NCBI GenBank assembly: GCA_025153775.1
Contig: JAOALC010000001.1
Coordinates: 1-64,000, forward strand
DNA: 64,000 bases
Reading direction: 5' to 3'
DNA from: SAR92 clade bacterium H231
Lineage (GTDB): Bacteria > Pseudomonadota > Gammaproteobacteria > Pseudomonadales > Porticoccaceae
Numbering within the stretch: position 1 is the stretch's first letter; every line of letters begins with the position of its first letter. This document shows positions 55,581 through 64,000 of this stretch, piece after piece. Position numbers and translations under genes: made by a program. The notes under the pieces are model-generated. The model had not been told where the DNA came from. It made no database searches and worked only from the letters and a program-made list of their open reading frames with translations.

Positions 55581-56655
55581 TTTTTTAGACGCTGAAAACG
55601 AAGAGATGGCGCTGGAGCAACTCCATGATATGGGTTGCACAGATGGCCTGCCTGTCGTAATTCCCACGCAGGAGCGAGTTATCCGCTGTATTCTCGCCAG
55701 TGGGTTAGATGGCGATATGGTGCTTGGTGAATTAGGTCCGGGTATGGGCATTGCCACGGTAGAAAAAGTTGCCACGGCAGCCGTGATGGCAGGGTGTAAG
55801 TCTGACTATATGCCACTGGTGATAGCTGCGGTAAAAGCAGCGGCCAAGCCTGAGTTTGATCTCGCGGAATTACAGGCAACGACCCACTGCACTGCGCCAT
55901 TGATTATTGTAAATGGCCCAGCTCGCGAAACCTGTGGGCCGGTCGCATCGGGTTACGGCGCGCTGGGCCCAGGGCATAGAGCCAATGCCAGTATTGGTCG
56001 AGCCCTCAGGCTTTGTCTGATTAATATTGGCGGCGGTAGGCCAGGTATTTCCGATATGGCAATCCATGGCCATCCCGGAAAATTCACCTATTGTCTGGCA
56101 GAGGCAGAAGAGGAATCACCCTTTCCGCCCATGCATACCAGTCTGGGTTTTGACAAATCTGATAGTGTTGTCACTCTTTTAGGCTGTGAAGCGCCCCACT
56201 CCTGTCTTTATAGCGACAATGCAGATGACCCTGAGGATGCTGAGAAGCTTCTGAAAATTCTGTCCGTCGGCCTGACCAATATAGCTACTAATAATGCTGT
56301 TTTTGCCTCGGGAATGGCGCTCGTTTGTCTAGGCCCCAAGCACGCAAATGTGTTGGCCCGATCTGGTCATAGCAGAGAGTCGATACAACAGAGGCTCTGG
56401 GAACTGACGCATCTTTTAAAAGCCGATCATATCCGTTATGGCGGTGAATTCGGCAAAGCTTTTAGAGATAACCCCGAGGGGACTTACCCTGCGTTTAAAG
56501 TCCCACAACATATTCTGCTGATGGTCGCCGGCGGTATCGGATTGTATTCGATGGTGATGCCAAACTGGGGTGGGGCGGGTCATCAAAATTCTGCAGTCAG
56601 TGTGCAGGTTGAAAGTGACTTCTTTTGCGCTATCCCAGGGTTGGGAGGCGCTTAG
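55573..56655 (+). CDS. conserved partner protein of the UGSC selenoprotein, unknown function
   Basis: 360 aa from ATG 55573, which overlaps the selenoprotein stop by 8 nt; there is no separate ribosome binding site close by, so translation is probably coupled. The N-terminus LHDMGCTDGLPVVIPTQERV resembles a motif I associate with UGSC-containing proteins (recollection, not checked). Later motifs: TTHCTAPLIIVNGPARETCG, GALGPGHRANASIGRALRLCLINIGGGRPG, CEAPHSCLYSD. Many Gly and Cys residues and an AIGRA-type helix suggest an enzyme subunit. I cannot assign a fold. Likely forms a complex with the selenoprotein. Confidence 0.75.
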   Translation: MSDFLDAENEEMALEQLHDMGCTDGLPVVIPTQERVIRCILASGLDGDMVLGELGPGMGIATVEKVATAAVMAGCKSDYMPLVIAAVKAAAKPEFDLAELQATTHCTAPLIIVNGPARETCGPVASGYGALGPGHRANASIGRALRLCLINIGGGRPGISDMAIHGHPGKFTYCLAEAEEESPFPPMHTSLGFDKSDSVVTLLGCEAPHSCLYSDNADDPEDAEKLLKILSVGLTNIATNNAVFASGMALVCLGPKHANVLARSGHSRESIQQRLWELTHLLKADHIRYGGEFGKAFRDNPEGTYPAFKVPQHILLMVAGGIGLYSMVMPNWGGAGHQNSAVSVQVESDFFCAIPGLGGA

Positions 56656-56724
56656 TGTCCCAAATAATTTTAAATTTGGTTTTTTAGAGATTCAATCTAA
56701 ACCGCAGTCATTAAGGAAATTTTG

Positions 56725-57834
56725 ATGGATCCAATTACATTGTATGGAGGCGCATTTTCTCTCTATACCGGGCGAGCACGCAGCTATTTAATAAAATCTA
56801 AAATTGATTATAGAGAGGAGCCGCACTCCTCAGCGTACTTTTACGACGTAGTGCTACCAAAGGCTGGAGGTCGACGGGGGATACCCACTATCGAGTTCCC
56901 CAATGGTGATGTTATCCGTGATGGTGTTGCGATAATAGATCATTACGAAAGCACTAATGGTGGACAATTTTCCCCCGAAACCCCAAAGCAAAGAATTTTA
57001 AGCCTGCTATTTGATGTGATCGGTGCCGAGGGCATGTTGCGGCCTTGCATGCATTATCGCTTTAATCAGGGTGAAGAGGAGGGCGAGTTTCTGTTCTTTC
57101 ACTTTTCTACCGTTTATCCCGAAAAAGATGGTGCTAAAGATAGAATTGCCTTTATTAAAAGTACCGTTTTGCCGGCTTGGGGTGTAAGGCCCAATACCAA
57201 AGACCTTATTGAAACCATGCATTTTAAGACATTAAAAAAATTGAATGCACACTTTTCAAATTATCCCTATCTGTTCGGAAATAAACCCAGCATCGGTGAT
57301 TTTGGCATGATAGCCCCTCTTTACGGGCATCTTGGTAGAGATCCTGTGCCGCTTTCGTTAATGCAAATAAATGCGCCCAGATTGTTCCGGTGGGTTGAGA
57401 GAATGAATAGGTCAGAGCCAGATATTGGTGAGTTTGCGGATAAAAGCACCAACTATCTTGCTAATGATGAGATTCCTGAAACGCTCATTGATGTGCTTAA
57501 GCACTTTGCGACAGATTTTATTCCAGAAAGTGTGGCGGCTTATAACTGTGTAAGTCACTGGCTAGAGGCAAATAAAGATTTACCCGCCGGCACTGTGGCT
57601 GAGCGAGAGGTCGGGAGCTGCACCTTTGAGATCGATGGTATCGAGATCAATGCGGTTGCTCAGCCATTTCGGTTCTATTTACTGCATCGCCTGCAAAAGG
57701 AATTTGATAGCTTAAGCGAGGCAGACAGAGAAGATGTGCGCCAGCTGCTGAAGGATTGTCATATGGACGAGGTGCTCAACTTAAGGCTATCTCGTGAAAT
57801 GGGCAGAGCGAATAATCTGGAAGTCTGGCTTTAA
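56725..57834 (+). CDS. glutathione S-transferase-like protein with long C-terminal extension
   Basis: 369 aa. N-terminal thioredoxin-like domain (ITLYGGAFSLYTGRARSYLIKSKIDYRE; RRGIPTIEFPNGDVIRDGVAIIDHYE) and helical domain with YLFGNKPSIGDFGMIAPLYGHLGRDP. The last roughly 110 residues (TFEIDGIEINAVAQPFRFYLLHRLQKEF) resemble the extension of the protein at 24914, so both belong to an extended GST subgroup. ATG 56725 with AAGGAA 8 nt upstream. It lies in the UGSC operon and might deliver glutathione chemistry to the same substrate. Confidence 0.8.
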   Translation: MDPITLYGGAFSLYTGRARSYLIKSKIDYREEPHSSAYFYDVVLPKAGGRRGIPTIEFPNGDVIRDGVAIIDHYESTNGGQFSPETPKQRILSLLFDVIGAEGMLRPCMHYRFNQGEEEGEFLFFHFSTVYPEKDGAKDRIAFIKSTVLPAWGVRPNTKDLIETMHFKTLKKLNAHFSNYPYLFGNKPSIGDFGMIAPLYGHLGRDPVPLSLMQINAPRLFRWVERMNRSEPDIGEFADKSTNYLANDEIPETLIDVLKHFATDFIPESVAAYNCVSHWLEANKDLPAGTVAEREVGSCTFEIDGIEINAVAQPFRFYLLHRLQKEFDSLSEADREDVRQLLKDCHMDEVLNLRLSREMGRANNLEVWL

Positions 57835-58613
57835 TGCAAAATCCAGATGATACAGGTGGCCAGCGGCTCAAGCACAAAACTGCTTTGATTACCGGTGCTA
57901 GTCGCGGCATTGGTTATGCCATTGCCAAGTCGTTTGCTAGTCAAGGGGCAAACTTAGTTCTCAGTGCCTTTAATGAAGCCGGGCTTGTGAAAGCCAAGGC
58001 CGAACTTGATGGCTACGGTGTGGATATCTCCTACCTGGCCACGGATATTAGTTCGCCAGATTCAATAGAAGCGTTATTTGCTTTTGCCGTGGAGCGTCAT
58101 CCACAGCTGGATATACTGGTCAACAATGCCGGTATTCACATTGCAAAACCTTTTACCGATCACGGTTTGGACGAGTTTGATCACCTGATGAAGACTAATG
58201 TCTACTCGGTTTTCCAGCTTACTCAACAGGCGATTAGACATATGCAAAACTTGGGTCGCGGCAAGGTCATCAATGTGGCCTCTGTAGCTGGTCTGCGGGG
58301 CAGTATGAATTCGGCGGCCTACAATACTTCAAAGCATGCAATTGTGGGCCTAACCCGCTGTGTCGCACTGGAGAATGCAAAGAATGGCATCAATGTTAAT
58401 GCCATCTGCCCTGGCATTGTCGAGACCGATCTTATTAAAGGGGTCGAACAGCGTATGGAGACCCAAGGCATGCCGCCTGAGGAGTTCCGCGAGCGAATTC
58501 TTGCTCAAATACCCATTGGCAGGCTGTTACAGCCAGAGGAAATAGCCAATATAGCGGTCTTTCTCGCCAGCAGTGAATCCGATGGCATGAGCGGTGAGAC
58601 CATCAGTATTTAG
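57834..58613 (+). CDS. SDR family oxidoreductase
   Basis: 259 aa classical short-chain dehydrogenase with intact cofactor motif TALITGASRGIGYAIA, LVNNAGIH, Ser in NVASVAGLRGSMNS and Y-x-x-x-K in AAYNTSKHAIVG; resembles 3-hydroxyacyl-CoA/3-oxoacyl reductases. Its ATG shares one base with the preceding stop (TAATG), showing coupling. Within the UGSC operon it would oxidise a hydroxyl to a ketone. Confidence 0.92.
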   Translation: MQNPDDTGGQRLKHKTALITGASRGIGYAIAKSFASQGANLVLSAFNEAGLVKAKAELDGYGVDISYLATDISSPDSIEALFAFAVERHPQLDILVNNAGIHIAKPFTDHGLDEFDHLMKTNVYSVFQLTQQAIRHMQNLGRGKVINVASVAGLRGSMNSAAYNTSKHAIVGLTRCVALENAKNGINVNAICPGIVETDLIKGVEQRMETQGMPPEEFRERILAQIPIGRLLQPEEIANIAVFLASSESDGMSGETISI

Positions 58614-58651
58614 CGGCAAAAGACCCAATAAAAGACCACAGCGAGTTTTAA

Positions 58652-61078
58652 GTGACTGCACAGAATACTATTAAAAATTCACCCTTTCAGGACCTTCTGG
58701 TCGTCGACATTGGAGGCACAGTTGCCAGTGGCTACGCCGGTAAGCTATTTGCTGATTATGGGGCGAGGGTAGTCAACCTGGAACCATCGCAGGGGTTTTC
58801 TACTCGCCGGATTGAGCCACTATTAAATAATGGCAACAGTGCTATCCACGGGTATCTTCATGCCAATAAGGAAAGTGTATGCTGCGATGATCCCGTGACG
58901 GGCCATCCAGCCATTGCCGCTGCAGATTTGGTGCTGCTGGACCTGAGTACTTTGCCCTCAACTGTATCCATTGATGATTTTGATACTAATGTCTGCGCTA
59001 TTAGTTGGTATGGATTGAATGGGCCTTATGCGGATTTTAACGGCTCCAATGCGTCGATTTATGCGCTCACTGGGCTGATGCAGGGTGTCGGCGAATCTCA
59101 GGGTCCACCGATTATTCCTACGGGGTACCAACCGCAAATTGTAGGCGGCTTGAGTGCTTTTAATGGTGCGACAGGCTATCTATTGGGTCAGCACCTCAAG
59201 GGAGATGATAAGCTCGCCGCTTTTTGTCTTGATGCCTCAATCTTGGAGGCTAACATGTGCCTCACCGATATTGGTGCGGCCATGAGTTTTAATCAGGAAC
59301 CCCTGCCACAAAGAATGGGTATCAATCGCTTTGCCCCAACATATCCTCTGGGCATATGGCCTTGCAAGGATGGCTGGCTGGGGGTGACTGTACTCAATCC
59401 TGCGCAATGGTTCGCTTTTTGTGAATTATTGGGTCTAGATGATTTCGCTGCTGAACCCAAATATCAGAACAGCTTGGCCAGATTAGAGGATGTGGAAATA
59501 CTGGAGCCTCGAATTCTTGAGGCCCTGTCACGGCACAGTGCCGAGGATCTGTTCTACAGAGGGCAGGGCATGCGCATTCCACTTGCGCGGGTGCCAACCA
59601 TGGAAGAGTTATTAATGGTTGATCAATATGTCCAGCGTCAGGCTTTTAGTGAATACAGTTGCGATGGTGATACTTTTCAAGCGCCTTCCTGCCCCTTTAG
59701 GCTCTTGGAGACGCCACCACTGTTTGGTGGAGAGGCTGCCAATCTTGGAGCAGATAATCAGGGCTGGGATACTGAGAGTCTATCTACCAAAGATTCACTG
59801 GATACGAGCCAGTGCTGCAGCAAGGGAGAAGGCGACTCAACTATCTCGCAAGGACCACTTGAGGGCATTACCATTGTCGACCTTTCAATGGGCTGGGCTG
59901 GGCCTTTGGCGACACGCAATTTGGCTGATTTAGGTGCCACCGTTATTAAAATAGAGAGCTGCACGCGTTTTGACTGGTTTCGAAGCTGGGAGGCCAGTCA
60001 AGAGTGGATAGACAACAATGGCGCCGAGAAAGAGGTACGGTTTATTAATCTCAACCGTAATAAACTGGATGTCACTCTGGACTTTGAATCGAAAGTTGGC
60101 AGAGATCTACTACTGCGATTAGTGGCTAAAGCAGACGCCGTGATTGAAAACTACTCTGGCGGTGTACTACCTAAACTTAAACTGAATTATCCGGTGCTTA
60201 GAGAGGTTAATCCTCAATTGGTGATGGTGTCCATGCCCGCCTTTGGTGGTACAGGGCCCTGGGCTAAATTTCGTGCCTATGGTTCTACCGTTGAACAGTC
60301 GGCAGGGTTGCCCCATTTGCAGGGCAGCGAGCACCAACCGCCGACCATGCTGCATGTTGCCTTTGGTGATGCCATTGCCGGTCTCTATGGCAGCGCTGCG
60401 CTGCTCACGGCTCTTTTTCATAAAAAGAAAACTGGCCAGGGCCAGTTTGTAGATCTTAGTCAGGTCGAGTGCCTGTTGCCCCATGCAGTGCATGGTGTGG
60501 TGCATCAGTCGGTCAATAATAAGCCACCTTTGCGTCAGGGAAATTTTCATCCGAACTATTTTATTCATGCTGTCTTTGCCTGCGAGGGCGAAGAGCAATG
60601 GATACTGATTCAAGTGGAAACCGAACAGCAGTGGAATTCAGCCGCCGAGCAAATACCGACTCTCCAGCAGTTTGATAAATTAAGCCCAGACCAGCGGCGG
60701 GCCAGTTTTAAAGATATACAGCAGTCTCTGACTGATTGGACTGCGACCCAGCAGGCCAAGGGATTGATGCATAAGCTGCAATCCGTCGGTGTGATCGCGA
60801 TTGCCCTTAACAGTGCCTCTGACTTAATGGATGATCCCCATCTGCTTGCTCGTGGCTATATGCAATTTATTACGCGAGATTTTATGGGTGAGCAGCCCCA
60901 TCCCAGTTCTCCCTGGAGACCCGGCAGAGAGGCGATTCCGATCAGGACACCAGCGCCTACGTTAGGGCAACATAACCAGCAGTTGCTCGGTGGGCTTTTG
61001 GGACTCTCCGACAGTCAATTAGAAATATTAAATCAAGACGGCATCATTGGTAACAAACCACGACTTGCCGAGCGCTAA
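58652..61078 (+). CDS. CaiB/BaiF-type CoA-transferase, tandem fusion
   Basis: 808 aa made of two family III CoA-transferase modules. First, residues about 10-370, starts FQDLLVVDIGGTVASGYAGKLFADYGARVVNLE; second, about 405-800, starts LEGITIVDLSMGWAGPLATRNLADLGATVIKIE, joined by a Ser/Asp-rich linker. Candidate catalytic Asp residues appear in both (CLDASILEAN and FVDLSQVECLLPH). Moves CoA between acids without ATP. GTG 58652. Doubled length is known in this family. It indicates that the pathway intermediates are CoA thioesters. Confidence 0.9.
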   Translation: MTAQNTIKNSPFQDLLVVDIGGTVASGYAGKLFADYGARVVNLEPSQGFSTRRIEPLLNNGNSAIHGYLHANKESVCCDDPVTGHPAIAAADLVLLDLSTLPSTVSIDDFDTNVCAISWYGLNGPYADFNGSNASIYALTGLMQGVGESQGPPIIPTGYQPQIVGGLSAFNGATGYLLGQHLKGDDKLAAFCLDASILEANMCLTDIGAAMSFNQEPLPQRMGINRFAPTYPLGIWPCKDGWLGVTVLNPAQWFAFCELLGLDDFAAEPKYQNSLARLEDVEILEPRILEALSRHSAEDLFYRGQGMRIPLARVPTMEELLMVDQYVQRQAFSEYSCDGDTFQAPSCPFRLLETPPLFGGEAANLGADNQGWDTESLSTKDSLDTSQCCSKGEGDSTISQGPLEGITIVDLSMGWAGPLATRNLADLGATVIKIESCTRFDWFRSWEASQEWIDNNGAEKEVRFINLNRNKLDVTLDFESKVGRDLLLRLVAKADAVIENYSGGVLPKLKLNYPVLREVNPQLVMVSMPAFGGTGPWAKFRAYGSTVEQSAGLPHLQGSEHQPPTMLHVAFGDAIAGLYGSAALLTALFHKKKTGQGQFVDLSQVECLLPHAVHGVVHQSVNNKPPLRQGNFHPNYFIHAVFACEGEEQWILIQVETEQQWNSAAEQIPTLQQFDKLSPDQRRASFKDIQQSLTDWTATQQAKGLMHKLQSVGVIAIALNSASDLMDDPHLLARGYMQFITRDFMGEQPHPSSPWRPGREAIPIRTPAPTLGQHNQQLLGGLLGLSDSQLEILNQDGIIGNKPRLAER

Positions 61079-61131
61079 AGGTTATTACAAACCATTGGCG
61101 ATAATTAAAGCCATCAGCGGGGATAAAATTT

Positions 61132-64000
61132 ATGCAGTCTCAAGGAATACTTATCGCCAACCGAGGCGAGATATCAATCCGAATTGCACGCGCCGCAGCG
61201 GATATGGGTATCAGGTCGGTAGCCGTTTATTCGAGCGATGACCACAATAGTCTGCACACCAAGATTGCCAATGAAGCTGTATTACTTCCCGGAACGGGCG
61301 CTCAGGCTTACCTTGATATTGAGCAGATTATACTGGCAGCTCAAGCAGCTAACTGTGATGCTATCCACCCGGGATACGGATTTTTATCTGAGCGTGCAGA
61401 TCTGGCGGCAGGCTGTGTGGCGGCAGGAATTACCTTTATCGGGCCCAGTGAAGCGCACCTAAAACTCTTCGGTGACAAAGGTGCCGCAAGGCGAGCAGCG
61501 ATTGACGCCGGAGTGCCGGTGTTAGCGGGAACGGATCATGCTGTGACCCTAGAGCAGCTAACTGAATTTTTCGATACTGTTAATGGATCCATTATTATCA
61601 AAGCCGTTGCCGGTGGTGGTGGCCGCGGCACTCGCATAGTACACAAAAAAGAAGATCTCGAAGAGGCCTTTGCGCGATGCCAATCTGAAGCGACGGCAGC
61701 CTTTGGTCTCGGCGATGTCTATGTCGAAGAATTTTTGGCGCGTGCCAGACATATTGAAGTGCAAATACTGGGTGATTCGATGGGTAATATCGTTCACTTT
61801 GGAGAGCGGGAATGCTCTGTTCAGCGGCGCAACCAAAAAGTCGTCGAAATTGCGCCGGCGCCGAATCTATCAGCCAGTCTGCGGGACAAGATTATTAGTG
61901 CCGCGGTTAGTTTTGCTCAGCAGCAAAAGTATACAAGCCTCGGCACCTTTGAGTTTTTAGTCGATGACAGTGGCTCAAATGCTGGCGATTCCGGTGACAC
62001 AATCGCAGATGATCAGTTTGTCTTTATCGAGGCCAATGCTCGGCTACAGGTGGAGCATACAGTGACCGAGGAAGTTACAGGTTTTGATCTGGTGCGCGGT
62101 CAGATCCAGATTGCCCTGGGGTCTTCGCTGGCCGAGCTTGGTCTGGATGCCAAGGCATCGCTGAGCATATCCGGGTTTGCCATACAGGCTAGGGTCAATT
62201 TAGAAACCATCAATAGCGATGGCACTGTTATGCCAGGCTCTGGCATCTTAGCCAGATATGAACCGCCCAACGGTCCTGGTGTGCGGACTGATGGCTTTGG
62301 CTATGTAGGTTACAATACCAGCACCGCGTTTGATTCGCTGCTGGCGAAAGTGATTGTCCATGAACGCTCAGCGCAGTTTGAAGATGCCGCTAGAAAAACT
62401 ATCAGAGCACTCTCTGAATTTCATCTAGAGGGGGTCAGAAATAATATTTCCTTCCTTAAAAATATTATCTCCCACCGCGACTTTATCGAAGGTGCTGTTC
62501 ACACTCGCTGGGTTGAGGAGCAGATCGATCAGTTAACCACCGACTGGCAGGGTCCAGACCTCTTTGTGGCCTCAGCGCCCACAGACAAGGCCAATGATGG
62601 TATTGTCGGTACAGCTGTAAACACCAATGACCCTCTGGCCCTGTTCACCCATAAAAATGCATCGGTACAGGCGACAGCAAATGAGCCCCAGAGTATTGAT
62701 ACACCCGATGGCCTGCAGGCGGTCTGCTCACCCATTCAGGGCACTATCGTTGCTATTGAGGCTGGGGTCGGTGAGCAGGTCAGAGCTGGTGATGCAGTGG
62801 TAGTAGTCGAAGCGATGAAAATGGAGCATGTGATTGTCGCTGAGTGCGATGCGGTTGTTCGCCAAGTGACTATGGAAGTGGGCCATGTTGTTCGGGAAGG
62901 GTATCCAATTTTATTCCTTGAAGAAGCGGAAGTAGCAGAGAGAGACGAGATTTATAAAGAGCAGTTAGATCTGAATTATATTCGCCCCGACTTACAGGAA
63001 AACTTTGATCGCCATGCCTATACGCTGGACGAACAGAGACCTGAGGCAGTGGCAAAAAGAAGGGCGCGCGGTGGTCGTATGGCTCGGGAAAATATTGCCG
63101 AATTAGTCGATCAGGACTCCTTTAAAGAGTACTGGCCCCTAGTGGTTGCGCGCCAGCATCAGCGCCATGATATGGAGACATTGCGCAAGCGCACCCCGGC
63201 GGACGGATTGATCGGTGGAACCGCTACCATTAACGCAGATCTGTTCGGCGATGAGGCCTCCTCGGCCATGGTGGTGCATTACGATTACACAGTGCTGGCA
63301 GGGACTCAGGGCGGCAGAAACCACTACAAACAAGATCGACTATTTGAACTTGCCTTAAGATTTCGTATGCCTTTGGTACTGTTCAGTGAGGGTGGCGGCG
63401 GACGTCCGGGAGACGACGATTTAGGTCCCGGTGTCTCCTTCGATACCCATACATTTACGCAGTTTGCCAAGCTATCTGGTGCGGTCCCCATGATTGGCGT
63501 CAACCATGGGCGCTGCTTCGCAGGCAATACCGTATTGCTGGCCTGTTGTGATGTCATTATAGCGACCAAAGATTCCACCATAGGTATGGGTGGCCCGGCA
63601 ATGATCGAGGGCGGTGGTTTGGGTGTCTACACACCCGAAGAGGTGGGCCCCATGTCATTCCAGGTGCCCAATGGAGTGGTTGATATTCTGGTTGATGACG
63701 AAGCTGAAGCGGTATCGGTGGCGAAGAAATATCTGTCCTACTTTCAGGGAACTATTGATCGTTGGGAAGCACCAGATCAGCTGAGTTTGCGTCATGTTAT
63801 CCCTGAAAATCGACTGCGGCTCTACGACATGCGAGAGGTTATCGAGACGCTGGCAGATGTCGATTCGGTGTTAGAAGTTAGAGAAAAATTTGGTATTGGA
63901 GTTATCACTGCATTAATCCGCATCGAGGGTAAACCCATGGGAGTGATCGCCAATAATCCCCACCATCTCTCCGGTGCTATTGATTCTGACGGTGCGGACA
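61132..64000 (+). CDS. biotin-dependent acyl-CoA carboxylase, BC-BCCP-CT fusion (3' end outside window)
   Basis: Open to the right edge; 956 codons visible. Biotin carboxylase domain (ILIANRGEISIRIARAA, HPGYGFLSERADLA, VVAGGGGRGTR-type loop as VAGGGGRGTRI, EANARLQVEHTVTEEVTGFD), biotinyl domain with attachment Lys563 in VVEAMKMEHVI, then a carboxyltransferase (LFSEGGGGRPGDDD, IGVNHGRCFAGNTVLLACCDVIIA). A roughly 15-residue acidic insertion (DDSGSNAGDSGDTIADDQ) interrupts the strand pair before the EANARLQ motif. ATG 61132 with GGGGAT upstream, 53 bp after the CoA-transferase. Carboxylates an acyl-CoA such as propionyl-, methylcrotonyl- or geranyl-CoA; which one is not inferable. Confidence 0.92.
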   Translation, partial: MQSQGILIANRGEISIRIARAAADMGIRSVAVYSSDDHNSLHTKIANEAVLLPGTGAQAYLDIEQIILAAQAANCDAIHPGYGFLSERADLAAGCVAAGITFIGPSEAHLKLFGDKGAARRAAIDAGVPVLAGTDHAVTLEQLTEFFDTVNGSIIIKAVAGGGGRGTRIVHKKEDLEEAFARCQSEATAAFGLGDVYVEEFLARARHIEVQILGDSMGNIVHFGERECSVQRRNQKVVEIAPAPNLSASLRDKIISAAVSFAQQQKYTSLGTFEFLVDDSGSNAGDSGDTIADDQFVFIEANARLQVEHTVTEEVTGFDLVRGQIQIALGSSLAELGLDAKASLSISGFAIQARVNLETINSDGTVMPGSGILARYEPPNGPGVRTDGFGYVGYNTSTAFDSLLAKVIVHERSAQFEDAARKTIRALSEFHLEGVRNNISFLKNIISHRDFIEGAVHTRWVEEQIDQLTTDWQGPDLFVASAPTDKANDGIVGTAVNTNDPLALFTHKNASVQATANEPQSIDTPDGLQAVCSPIQGTIVAIEAGVGEQVRAGDAVVVVEAMKMEHVIVAECDAVVRQVTMEVGHVVREGYPILFLEEAEVAERDEIYKEQLDLNYIRPDLQENFDRHAYTLDEQRPEAVAKRRARGGRMARENIAELVDQDSFKEYWPLVVARQHQRHDMETLRKRTPADGLIGGTATINADLFGDEASSAMVVHYDYTVLAGTQGGRNHYKQDRLFELALRFRMPLVLFSEGGGGRPGDDDLGPGVSFDTHTFTQFAKLSGAVPMIGVNHGRCFAGNTVLLACCDVIIATKDSTIGMGGPAMIEGGGLGVYTPEEVGPMSFQVPNGVVDILVDDEAEAVSVAKKYLSYFQGTIDRWEAPDQLSLRHVIPENRLRLYDMREVIETLADVDSVLEVREKFGIGVITALIRIEGKPMGVIANNPHHLSGAIDSDGAD

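Overview
The window reads as a chromosomal segment of a free-living, probably marine, gammaproteobacterium of the oligotrophic Cellvibrionales-like type (inference). The grounds are a housekeeping guaB-guaA pair, three large TonB-dependent receptors, many TTG/GTG starts, moderate GC, and a dense load of catabolic accessory genes. I see no rRNA, tRNA, CRISPR array, IS element or phage gene.

Layout. 0-2 kb: a glycosyltransferase with a damaged 5' end and an APH-type kinase. 2-13 kb: an oxidation cluster (aldehyde dehydrogenase, two cupins, phytanoyl-type dioxygenase, Tat-exported FAD amine oxidase translationally coupled to a cytochrome c, GPH-type MFS permease, TetR regulator, TonB receptor), with inverted repeats in several of its promoters. 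13-17 kb: a probable polyamine/amide operon (NhaC antiporter, amidase, acetylpolyamine amidohydrolase). 17-24 kb: MATE pump, guaB, guaA, a small membrane protein and a PQQ-type sugar dehydrogenase. 23.8-24.8 kb: a scar holding truncated pieces of at least two genes. 25-32 kb: GST-like proteins, acyl-CoA dehydrogenase, nitroreductase, YghU, MFS, class II aldolase and a DUF1330 protein. 33-42 kb: a co-directional run of dioxygenase, MFS, 2-hydroxyacid dehydrogenase, alpha/beta hydrolase, haloalkane-dehalogenase-like protein, SDR and TonB receptor. 42.6-49.7 kb: LysR, hydratase, SDR, twin DsbA-like protein, acyl-CoA synthetase and TetR. 50-64 kb: MFS, TonB receptor, alpha/beta hydrolase, then an operon of a UGSC selenoprotein, its overlapping partner, a GST-like protein, an SDR, a double CoA-transferase and a biotin-dependent carboxylase that runs off the right edge.

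The most exciting item is 55044-55580. An in-frame TGA at 55335-55337 sits exactly in a U-G-S-C motif, a bacterial SECIS-like hairpin lies 20 nt downstream, and the frame stays open to a second TGA that overlaps the start of the next gene. It heads a likely CoA-ester pathway. Its promoter carries a 14-bp inverted repeat, and the same sequence (reverse complement) or a close relative also lies upstream of two TonB receptors and of the MFS gene next to a TetR regulator. I infer one uptake-and-degradation regulon that includes a selenoenzyme of unknown reaction. Other notable items are an acetylpolyamine amidohydrolase whose conserved N-terminus requires an ATT start, a haloalkane dehalogenase homologue lacking its expected acidic residue, and tandem 14-bp operators in front of a TonB receptor.
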